Shown: piece by piece, positions 1-5,926 of the stretch
How positions within the stretch are numbered: position 1 is the stretch's first letter
Layout of the letters: the number at the start of each line of letters is the position of its first letter
Source: an uncultured Clostridia bacterium
GTDB taxonomy: Bacteria; Bacillota; Clostridia; Christensenellales; Aristaeellaceae
Length of the DNA: 55,511 nt
Assembly: GCA_946413245.1 (NCBI GenBank)
Contig: CAMKJS010000010.1
Location: 1-55,511 of the forward strand
Direction of reading: 5' to 3'
The notes under the pieces: model-generated
What the model was told of the DNA's origin: nothing
What the model saw: only the letters and a program-made list of their open reading frames with translations
The model's database searches: none
Translations under genes and position numbers: made by a program

Positions 1-4
1 AAAA

Positions 5-81
5 TGGTGATCCCGGCGGGATTCGAACCCACGGCCTGTCGCTTAGGAGGCGACCGCTCTATCCTGCTGAGCTACGGGACC
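5..81 (-). tRNA. tRNA-Arg (anticodon CCT)
   Basis: Read on the minus strand this folds as a complete cloverleaf. The acceptor stem ggtcccg pairs with cgggatc (one G-T pair). The D-arm is gctc...gagc. The anticodon stem gtcgc/gcgac closes loop ctcctaa, giving anticodon CCT, which reads the Arg codon AGG. The T-loop is ttcgaat and the 3' CCA is encoded. The sequence just upstream on the minus strand lacks a clear promoter, so it may be read from the promoter at 506-534. Confidence 0.96.
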
Positions 82-86
82 ATGTT

Positions 87-118
87 CTCGAAAGTCCTTA
101 TTTTTCAAGGCTTTCGAG
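87..118. other. Hairpin just 5' of tRNA-Arg(CCT)
   Basis: Inverted repeat ctcgaaag/ctttcgag (87-94 and 111-118), with ccttattttt-type sequence between. It lies six bases upstream of the tRNA on the minus strand. It could be a processing signal or a weak terminator for transcripts coming from the remnant region; there is no clear T-tract on the tRNA side. Confidence 0.4.
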
Positions 119-331
119 GAATCGATGATTGCTCACCGTGGAGCTTAGGGGTCGTTTTTGCTAATCAGGAAGGTCGATTTCTAATTAGCTTTTCTAACTT
201 TGGCGGTAGGACATTTTCCCACCTGCTGATTCTAACCTCCGGATCAAGTGCTGCGGATTGATCGCTATTTCGGAGCAATTCCGCGGCTGGCCCGATTTCA
301 GTTTCCAGAAAAAGCGGTAGTCGGCCTTTTT

Positions 332-493
332 CTTAGGAGGCGGCCGCTCATCCCGTTCGCCCAATAGTCGCCTGAAGCTCTTGGGGCGAGCTTCATTCTC
401 CTTTTCGCGCTAACAACCTCGAGCCGCTTCTGGCTGCGCCAGACTGCATACTGTGCAGACGCCGCTCTCGTCTGCCTACTGAGCTACGGGTGC
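332..493 (-). pseudogene. Scrambled tRNA-Arg-like remnant
   Basis: On the minus strand, 493-461 begins like a tRNA (GCACCCGTAGCTCAGT, then gagagcggc). About 110 bases further on, 353-332 reads ggatgagcggccgcctcctaag, which matches the D-loop end, anticodon stem and CCT anticodon of a tRNA-Arg. A T-loop-like gaggttagaatc follows at 239-228. Neither part can fold as a normal cloverleaf. The piece between contains short perfect hairpins (GCAGAC/GTCTGC, TCTGGC/GCCAGA, AAGCTC/GAGCTT). It sits behind a strong promoter at 506-534. It is either a tRNA broken by insertions or a structured RNA. The whole stretch 82-557 holds no protein gene I can support. Confidence 0.45.
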
Positions 494-505
494 AAAACCT
501 TTAAA

Positions 506-534
506 AGTATAAGCTTCCGGGCCGCTTTTGTCAA
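506..534 (-). promoter_or_regulatory. Sigma-A promoter of the tRNA-like remnant
   Basis: On the minus strand TTGACA (529-534) is separated by 17 bases from TATACT (506-511). The tRNA-like 5' end begins 13 bases after the -10 box, the usual distance for a tRNA transcript. Confidence 0.7.
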
Positions 535-557
535 ATAAAATCGTCGGAGCGGATATT

Positions 558-854
558 TTACCATTGCCACCGGTGCTTTCGCATATCTACATAGCCGTTT
601 TCCCGGAAGGTGATCCCTTCCGCAGCCAGCATTTCCCGCTGCCCGGGAAAGTGCGGCGCAAGCCTGCCGGCGGAATTGACGACCCGGTGACAGGGATAAT
701 TCCCGTAAAATTGCGCCATGCTCAGAACCTTGCCGACCAGCCGTGAATTCCGATCCCGTCCGATCAGCCTGGCAATCTGTCCGTAGGAGGCGACGCAGCC
801 TTCCGGGATTTCCTCCACCACGGAAAGAATTTCATAAATCAGATTTTCGTCCAT
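558..854 (-). CDS. MGMT-family DNA-binding/alkyltransferase domain protein
   Basis: This 98-residue protein consists only of the C-terminal domain of O6-alkylguanine-DNA alkyltransferases. It shows the helix-turn-helix region with SYGQIARLIG (residues about 24-33) and the active-site motif PCHRVVN (about 54-60). In alkyltransferase-like (ATL) proteins that lack methyltransferase activity the cysteine of this motif is usually replaced by Trp or Ala; here Cys is kept. The N-terminal domain of full MGMT is absent. The expected role is recognition, and possibly direct dealkylation, of O6-alkylguanine lesions. The start at 854 is supported by aggag seven bases upstream. It is a single gene, divergent from the chromate transporter pair. 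The family call is strong; whether it is a true methyltransferase is open. Confidence 0.88.
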   Translation of the reverse strand: MDENLIYEILSVVEEIPEGCVASYGQIARLIGRDRNSRLVGKVLSMAQFYGNYPCHRVVNSAGRLAPHFPGQREMLAAEGITFRENGYVDMRKHRWQW

Positions 855-1020
855 TCTCTGCTCCTGACGCCGGCCTGCTGTATTTGCCGGGCCTGCTGCG
901 CATGTTCCTGCTGCCGGCCGGCTTCAGATCCTTCGGGAACGGCGGCGGTCCCCGCTGCACGCATCACGCAGTGCAAGGGTATCATAGCACGAATCCGATC
1001 CGGGAGGAAGCGCGATCCGG

Positions 1021-1049
1021 TTGCAAAAATCAGGGGGCTGCAATACAAT
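1021..1049 (+). promoter_or_regulatory. Promoter of the chromate-family transporter pair
   Basis: TTGCAA (1021-1026), 17-base spacer, TACAAT (1044-1049). The leader to the start codon at 1118 is about 60 bases and contains an imperfect GC-rich palindrome around ccggatccgg. The rest of the 855-1117 gap shows nothing else clear. Confidence 0.6.
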
Positions 1050-1117
1050 AGGAAAGACATTCCCGCGGGCACGGAACCGGATCCGGACCGGCTCCGCAGA
1101 GTCCGCTGAAGGAGAAT

Positions 1118-1690
1118 ATGATGAAAAAAGCCGGGCAATTATGGAAAATCTTTTTTTCCACACTGTATCTGAGCGCTTTCACATTCGGCGGAGGATATGT
1201 GATCATTACCCTGCTCAAACAGAAGTTTGTGGACGATCTTCACTGGATCGACGAGGAGGAAATGCTGGATCTCGTGGCGATCGCGCAGTCCTCGCCTGGT
1301 CCCATCGCGGTCAACGGAGCCGTCGCTGTCGGATACAAGCTGGCCGGACTGCCGGGGATTCTGACCGCGGTGGCCGGAGCAATTCTGCCCCCCTTTGTGA
1401 TCCTGACGCTGATATCCCTTTTTTACACCGCCTTCAGGGATAACTCCGTGATTCAGGCGCTGCTTCGGGGGATGAGAGCCGGCGTCTGCGCCGTGATTCT
1501 GTCCGTCGTCTGCGATATGACCTTCGGTATGATGAAAGCACGGGACTGGGTACTGATCCCGATGATGCTGACTGCTTTTGCCGCCAATTACTTTTTCCAT
1601 GTCAGCGCGGTCTGGATTATCCTGACAGCCGCGCTGCTCGGGGTGCTGCGCACCGTTCTCCGGGCAAAGAGGGGAGGCGCTTCCGCTTGA
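1118..1690 (+). CDS. chrA: Chromate transporter family, half-size subunit 1
   Basis: A 190-residue hydrophobic protein of the CHR family. It corresponds to one half of the long ChrA proteins, which export chromate or transport sulfate-like anions across the cytoplasmic membrane. The family signature FGGGYVII lies near residues 21-28 and SSPGPIAVNGA near 62-72, followed by four or five membrane segments. The aaggag ribosome site lies before ATG 1118 (a second in-frame ATG follows directly). It overlaps the second half-size gene by 4 bases, so the two are translationally coupled and probably form a heterodimer. The substrate cannot be read from the sequence. Confidence 0.9.
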   Translation: MMKKAGQLWKIFFSTLYLSAFTFGGGYVIITLLKQKFVDDLHWIDEEEMLDLVAIAQSSPGPIAVNGAVAVGYKLAGLPGILTAVAGAILPPFVILTLISLFYTAFRDNSVIQALLRGMRAGVCAVILSVVCDMTFGMMKARDWVLIPMMLTAFAANYFFHVSAVWIILTAALLGVLRTVLRAKRGGASA

Positions 1691-2259
1691 TTTACGGACA
1701 GCTTTTTATTGCCTTCCTGCAAATCGGCGCGCTCAGCTTCGGCGGCGGATACGCTGCCATGCCGCTGATCCGGGCGCAGACGGTGGAACGTTACGGCTGG
1801 CTGAGCCCGGAAGGCTTCACGGATCTGGTTACGATTGCGGAGATGACGCCGGGACCCATTGCGGTGAACGCGGCGACGTTCGTCGGCAACCAGTTGGCGG
1901 GAATCTCCGGAGCTGCTGTCGCGACGCTGGGCGTTATACTGGTGCCCTGCCTGTTCGCGACGGCGCTGGCCTGGCTTTACAGGCGTTACCGGAAGCTCAG
2001 CCTGATGCAGGGAGTTCTGCAGACCCTGCGTCCCGCTGTGGTGGCTCTGATCTTTGCAGCCGGGCTGAACATCCTGATTCCGACGCTGTTCCGCAGCGGG
2101 ATCGTCAGCTTCGCGGCGGGCAATCCTGATATTCGCGCGGCAATCCTGTTTTCGGCGGCGTTCGTGCTGATGCGCACGAAGAAGCTCAGGCGCAAGCCGA
2201 TTCTGATCATGGCCGGCTGCGGACTGGCGGAGCTGGCGGCGCAGCTGCTGCTGCAGTAA
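1687..2259 (+). CDS. chrA: Chromate transporter family, half-size subunit 2
   Basis: The partner of the preceding gene, also 190 residues, with the same CHR signatures (FGGGYAAMP near residues 18-26 and MTPGPIAVNAA near 54-64) and several membrane segments. The start is TTG inside the TTGA overlap with the upstream stop; the ribosome site ggaggcgc lies in the end of subunit 1. The two proteins are homologous to each other, as usual for the short-chain CHR pairs in which the membrane topologies are opposite. A strong hairpin follows at 2272. Real substrates of such pairs in anaerobes are often unknown; chromate is only the family name. Confidence 0.9.
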   Translation: MIYGQLFIAFLQIGALSFGGGYAAMPLIRAQTVERYGWLSPEGFTDLVTIAEMTPGPIAVNAATFVGNQLAGISGAAVATLGVILVPCLFATALAWLYRRYRKLSLMQGVLQTLRPAVVALIFAAGLNILIPTLFRSGIVSFAAGNPDIRAAILFSAAFVLMRTKKLRRKPILIMAGCGLAELAAQLLLQ

Positions 2260-2271
2260 AAAAGGAAAAAA

Positions 2272-2303
2272 CCGGCCCGCGGAAAGCTGTATCCGCGGGC
2301 CGG
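2272..2303 (-). terminator. Terminator between the chr pair and the aquaporin gene
   Basis: A 12-bp GC-rich inverted repeat (ccggcccgcgga / tccgcgggccgg) with an 8-base loop. On the minus strand it is followed by a T-rich run (complement of the A-rich 2258-2270), so it ends the aquaporin transcript well; on the plus strand the T-run is weak (cttatt). Confidence 0.75.
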
Positions 2304-2334
2304 CTTATTCTCAGTGCATGTATCCGTGTGTGTT

Positions 2335-3000
2335 TTACTGCTTTCCGAGCCACTTCCAGCAAACGGCTGCCAGGGCGCCGCCGATCATCGGGCCCACGAT
2401 AAAGACCCACACGTTGCTCAGCGCCTTGCCGCCGACGAACAGGGCCGGGCCGAAGGAACGGGCGGGATTCACGGAAGTCCCGGTGAAGTGGATACCCAGG
2501 ATGTGAACCAGCACCAGGGTCAGACCGATGACCAGACCGGCCATGCGGCTGTATTCTTCCTTGGAGGTAACGGCCAGAATGACCAGCACGAACACGAAGG
2601 TCAGAATGATCTCGATGATCAGGGAAGCGCCGATATTGTCATTGAACAGGCCGTTGGTGCCCAGGCCGCTGTCGGCTCCGCCGAGCACGGCGCTCAGGCA
2701 GCCAGCGCCTGCGATGGCGCCCACGAACTGCGCGCAGACGTACGCGACGAATTCCTTGACATCCATGCCCCCGTTGAGCAGCACGCCCAGGGAAACGGCG
2801 GGGTTAATATGGCAGCCGGAGATCTGACCGATGGAATACGCCATGGCCACGATGACAAGACCGAAGGCCAACGCCGTCAGCGCATAGGCGGCATTGGGCT
2901 CAGCACCGTTGCACTGCAGCACGGCGGCGGTCCCGCAGGCGAAGAAAACCAGGACGAAAGTTCCGATAAATTCAGCAACCAGTTTTTTTGTGAGCTTCAT
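2335..3000 (-). CDS. Aquaporin / MIP family channel
   Basis: A 221-residue membrane protein with six membrane segments and both NPA boxes of the major intrinsic protein family: HINPAVS near residues 65-71 and SVNPARSFGPA near 176-186. Both half-helices are intact, so it should form a working tetrameric pore for water, and possibly glycerol or other small neutral solutes. The length and the Arg after the second NPA fit an AqpZ-like channel. The start is ATG at 3000, with a TTG just before it as a less likely alternative; the ribosome site is aaaggag. Its own promoter lies at 3026-3054, divergent from the DUF1622 gene. Function is confident, the preferred solute is not. Confidence 0.93.
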   Translation of the reverse strand: MKLTKKLVAEFIGTFVLVFFACGTAAVLQCNGAEPNAAYALTALAFGLVIVAMAYSIGQISGCHINPAVSLGVLLNGGMDVKEFVAYVCAQFVGAIAGAGCLSAVLGGADSGLGTNGLFNDNIGASLIIEIILTFVFVLVILAVTSKEEYSRMAGLVIGLTLVLVHILGIHFTGTSVNPARSFGPALFVGGKALSNVWVFIVGPMIGGALAAVCWKWLGKQ

Positions 3001-3025
3001 CAAGCACCACTCCTTTCAGCCCTGT

Positions 3026-3054
3026 ATTATACCGGTTCACAGCCGGAAAAGCAA
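3026..3054 (-). promoter_or_regulatory. Promoter of the aquaporin gene
   Basis: On the minus strand TTGCTT (3049-3054), 17-base spacer, TATAAT (3026-3031), about 25 bases ahead of the start codon. Confidence 0.75.
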
Positions 3055-3083
3055 TGCGGGGGACGATCAAAAACTGTATTTGA

Positions 3084-3112
3084 TTGTGAATCCGGGCAAA
3101 TTATGCTATACT
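3084..3112 (+). promoter_or_regulatory. Promoter of the DUF1622 gene
   Basis: TTGTGA (3084-3089), 17-base spacer, TATACT (3107-3112), divergent from the aquaporin promoter 30 bases away. Confidence 0.6.
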
Positions 3113-3145
3113 GGCAAAAAAACAGGCGGAAAGGGGATGCGTGAA

Positions 3146-3454
3146 ATGCTGGGTCAGATTGAGGAGATCTTCCGGGTCGTGGTGGAATACTGTATCATAC
3201 TGCTGGAAGGAATCGGCGCCGCGGTGATTATCACGGCGGCGTTCAGAGGAATTCCCTCGCTGTTCAGGGACAAGAGCCGCAGCCGGGCACTGCTGACGGA
3301 GGGAATTATGACGGGGCTAAGCTTCCTGCTGGCGAGCGAGGTGCTGAACACCCTGATCGCACCGGACTGGAAGGAGATCGGCATGACCTGCGCGATTCTG
3401 GTCATGCGGGCCGGCGTTCACTTCCTGGTGGCCTGGGAGAAAAAGTCGGAATAA
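3146..3454 (+). CDS. DUF1622 family small membrane protein
   Basis: About 102 residues, with three hydrophobic segments (about residues 10-32, 50-68 and 77-95 of the mature reading frame). It matches the DUF1622 family by its length, the acidic amphipathic start, the GIGAAVIITAA first segment and the pattern RAGVHFLVAWE at the end. The function of the family is unknown. The start needs choice: ATG at 3137 directly abuts aaagggg, whereas ATG at 3146 has that ribosome site at nine bases, so 3146 is preferred. It is transcribed from the promoter at 3084. The gap to the next gene holds only the hairpin at 3553. Confidence 0.8.
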   Translation: MLGQIEEIFRVVVEYCIILLEGIGAAVIITAAFRGIPSLFRDKSRSRALLTEGIMTGLSFLLASEVLNTLIAPDWKEIGMTCAILVMRAGVHFLVAWEKKSE

Positions 3455-3552
3455 ACCGGACGGGCAGGAAACAGAGAAGACTGTGACGGAGAATGAACCG
3501 CTGGTGAGCGTCGCGATCCTGGCCTGGCGGTTTTCCCCCGCTGCATTTTCCT

Positions 3553-3580
3553 GCTGACCGGGGTGCTGACCCCGGTCAGC
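3553..3580. terminator. Hairpin between convergent genes
   Basis: A perfect 12-bp inverted repeat (gctgaccggggt / accccggtcagc) with a 4-base loop. There is no T-run on either side, so termination would be inefficient or not its purpose, but its place between two convergent genes fits. Confidence 0.5.
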
Positions 3581-3610
3581 GGAATAGCGGGCGCAGCCTG
3601 AAGAGGATCA

Positions 3611-4810
3611 TCAGAACAGTTTTCCGATCAGCATATCGAACACGCAGCGGGGGAGCACCAGCACCATATTCACCGCGTTGCGCACAATCAGAAGACCCAT
3701 GCTGTGAATCAGCTCCAGCATATTGACGCTGTTCATTTCACCCACCTGGTGGGTGTTTTTCATGGACAGGGGCGTAAGCGGTTCGCCGGGGCCCTTATCC
3801 AGCCGGATGCTCATGACAGCCTTATCGAGGCCGGGAAGCGAGCAGTCCGTGATACTGGTATGGGTTCCGTCCGCGTTGTCCTCGTGGCGGATCGTGATAT
3901 CCACGCCGGTCACCTTCGCGAAATCCGGATCCGTGGTGAGGCCTGAAATATCCGGGGTCTGCAGGTACAGGCGGATCATCCGGCCTTCGGCGTCCTCATA
4001 ATGGTAAAGCACGGATTCGCCGTGCATGGAGGCAAAGAGCTGCCGGATATAGGTATCCGTGATGACCTGATTGCCGATCTGCAGGCTGCCGTCGGACAGG
4101 GCTTCGCTGATCACCGGCACGGCGCAGAATTTGCTGAGCACCATTTCTACCAGGGAGTTCAGGTCCGCTTCGCTCAGATGATAGATATACAGCTTCACCG
4201 CACCGGGGCAGGACGGATCGTTCTCGTCCGGCACCTTTTCCTCATAGACGGTGGCGGCTTCCTGCAGCCGGCGCAGGTAAGGGGTAAAGTCGATACCCGT
4301 TTCCGCCGGCTGGTTGGCGACGGAGGCCAGGTTTTTCAGCATGTTGCCGGCTTTCCGGGCCAGCTCGTTGACCCGCTCCAGACTTTCGCCCCGCAGGATT
4401 TTCAGATCCGCCAGCACCTGCACCAGCGTCAGCAGGAAAGAGGGAATCTGCTCCCGCCCGCAAAGGAGTACGTTGTCCCCGGTCAGGGAGCAGGCCAGGG
4501 CGAACACCTCGTCCGCGTCTTCCTGGGCTGTGAGGGACAGGGCCAGGTTGCCTTCGGACAGCACTTCCACAGAGAAGATCAGCTCCTCATCCTGCAGCTG
4601 ACGGGTCATGCGGAGCTGCAGCGCGTCCAGCAGCTCATTCACCGCGGCGGTGCCTTCGCCCTCGAGGGCTTCCCGCGGAATAAAGGTATACAGCCAGCGT
4701 GTGGACTCCGTTTCCGCCCGGGCGCCGCTCCACAAGGCGGCGGGAAGCAGCAGGAGCGCCAGAGCCAGGGAAAGCAGCCTTCGTATAACCGTTTTGATTC
4801 GGGATTTCAT
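3611..4810 (-). CDS. Exported protein of unknown function
   Basis: A 399-residue protein with a signal peptide: Arg/Lys-rich n-region, LLSLALALLLLPAA core, cleavage probably after GARA near residue 33. The mature part is mixed alpha/beta, rich in Leu, Glu and Asp, with no Cys cluster or catalytic motif I recognise. The last about 35 residues are hydrophobic, so it may be tethered again at the C-terminus or fold against the membrane. The start at 4810 is favoured over an ATG seven codons upstream because aaggag sits nine bases before it. Single gene with its own promoter, divergent from the GDPD gene. I do not recognise the family; a lipid- or peptide-binding exported protein is only a guess. 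Confidence 0.8.
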   Translation of the reverse strand: MKSRIKTVIRRLLSLALALLLLPAALWSGARAETESTRWLYTFIPREALEGEGTAAVNELLDALQLRMTRQLQDEELIFSVEVLSEGNLALSLTAQEDADEVFALACSLTGDNVLLCGREQIPSFLLTLVQVLADLKILRGESLERVNELARKAGNMLKNLASVANQPAETGIDFTPYLRRLQEAATVYEEKVPDENDPSCPGAVKLYIYHLSEADLNSLVEMVLSKFCAVPVISEALSDGSLQIGNQVITDTYIRQLFASMHGESVLYHYEDAEGRMIRLYLQTPDISGLTTDPDFAKVTGVDITIRHEDNADGTHTSITDCSLPGLDKAVMSIRLDKGPGEPLTPLSMKNTHQVGEMNSVNMLELIHSMGLLIVRNAVNMVLVLPRCVFDMLIGKLF

Positions 4811-4889
4811 TCGTTCTTCTCCTTCGAACATAACAGGGTCGGCTTTCCGGCAGGGTCGGAAACCGGGGCGTAAAAACGCGCCTCATGAG

Positions 4890-4918
4890 ATTATACGCCG
4901 TTTTCGCAAATCTGTCAT
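4890..4918 (-). promoter_or_regulatory. Promoter of the exported-protein gene
   Basis: On the minus strand ATGACA (4913-4918), 17-base spacer, TATAAT (4890-4895). The leader carries a small gcgt-aaaa-acgc hairpin. Confidence 0.6.
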
Positions 4919-4961
4919 CATTTTCCCGTCCGGAAACCGCGGTGTTCCCGGCGGGTTGCTC

Positions 4962-4990
4962 TTGTATCCCCGGGGGCGGCATGGTATCAT
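4962..4990 (+). promoter_or_regulatory. Promoter of the GDPD-GH38 pair
   Basis: TTGTAT (4962-4967), 17-base spacer, TATCAT (4985-4990); 48 bases to the start codon at 5039. Confidence 0.5.
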
Positions 4991-5038
4991 GGTATCAGCT
5001 TCAGAACAGAATGATCGGAACGATGGAGGGAAGACAGC

Positions 5039-5869
5039 ATGTTCAACACAGATACGCTTTTTGAGGAGGGCCGGGTCCGGACGCTGATTGCCGCGCACCG
5101 GGGCGTCTCCTCAGCGGATATCCCCTGCAACACCCTGGCTGCTTACGGAATCGCCCTGCGGCAGAAGGCGGACATCGTGGAGATCGACGTGGCGCGCAGC
5201 CGGGACGGCCGCCTGTACGTGTTCCATCCCGGCATGGAGAGGCCGCATCTGCACAGCGCGAGAATGATCAGCGAAATGACCGCGGCGGAAGTGGAGGAGC
5301 TGCGCTTCGTGAACCAGGACGACTGCCCCACGCCGTTCCGCGTGAACACGCTGGACGAAGCGCTCCGCCTGATGAAGGACCGCTGCTATATCAACGTGGA
5401 CAAATTCTGGGAGCACATGGAGGAGATCACCGACCGCATCCGTTTTCACGGGATGGAGAAGCAGGTTATCGTGAAAACGCCCTGCGGACCTGATTACTTC
5501 GACGCAGTGGAACGGATTGCCCCGGACTTCGCCTATATGCCCATGATTTGGAGAAAGGACGAGGTCAGCGACGAACTGCTGAAGCGCAGAATCCGGTACG
5601 CCGGGGCGGAGGCACTCTTCGACAGCGAGGACGATCCGGTGGCTTCGGCGGAATACATCCGCGAGATGCACGCGAAGGGGCTGCTGGTCTGGGCCAACGC
5701 CATCGTTTACGACTACAAAGCCGTCATTTCCGCCGGCCACACGGACGACGGGGCGCTGACGGGGAACCCGGACGAGCACTGGGGATGGCTGCTGGACCGC
5801 GGCTTCGACATTCTCCAGACCGACTGGTGCGCGATGCTGCAGGCGTATATCGCCGGCAGAAGCAGATAA
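5039..5869 (+). CDS. Glycerophosphodiester phosphodiesterase family protein
   Basis: A 276-residue cytoplasmic protein with the GDPD TIM-barrel fold. It has HRG (about residues 20-22), the VEIDV metal-binding strand (about 47-51), and the second catalytic His in VFHPG (about 61-65). Such enzymes cleave glycerophosphodiesters to glycerol-3-phosphate and an alcohol. Several sites are unusual: the PENT motif reads PCNT, the HD motif is HP, and the later acidic metal strand reads INVDKF where Glu is usual. It is followed after 57 bases by a GH38-like glycosidase, probably co-transcribed, which suggests a substrate carrying both a glycerophospho or other phosphodiester group and a sugar. Catalytic class is likely but not certain given the changed motifs. 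Confidence 0.8.
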   Translation: MFNTDTLFEEGRVRTLIAAHRGVSSADIPCNTLAAYGIALRQKADIVEIDVARSRDGRLYVFHPGMERPHLHSARMISEMTAAEVEELRFVNQDDCPTPFRVNTLDEALRLMKDRCYINVDKFWEHMEEITDRIRFHGMEKQVIVKTPCGPDYFDAVERIAPDFAYMPMIWRKDEVSDELLKRRIRYAGAEALFDSEDDPVASAEYIREMHAKGLLVWANAIVYDYKAVISAGHTDDGALTGNPDEHWGWLLDRGFDILQTDWCAMLQAYIAGRSR

Positions 5870-5926
5870 AGGGAGCAGCATATCGGAGGAGAAAGAACGA
5901 CCGGCGAAAATCAGGGAGGAAAAAAG

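Noticed and set aside
82..500. Group I intron in a tRNA-Arg gene
   Set aside because: tRNA-Arg(CCT) introns are known in bacteria, but I see no P7 core sequence, and the interruptions are in more than one place in the tRNA-like sequence.
1..560. Integrated mobile element at the tRNA-Arg
   Set aside because: No integrase, transposase or phage gene lies in the window, and no clean repeat of the tRNA 3' end was found.
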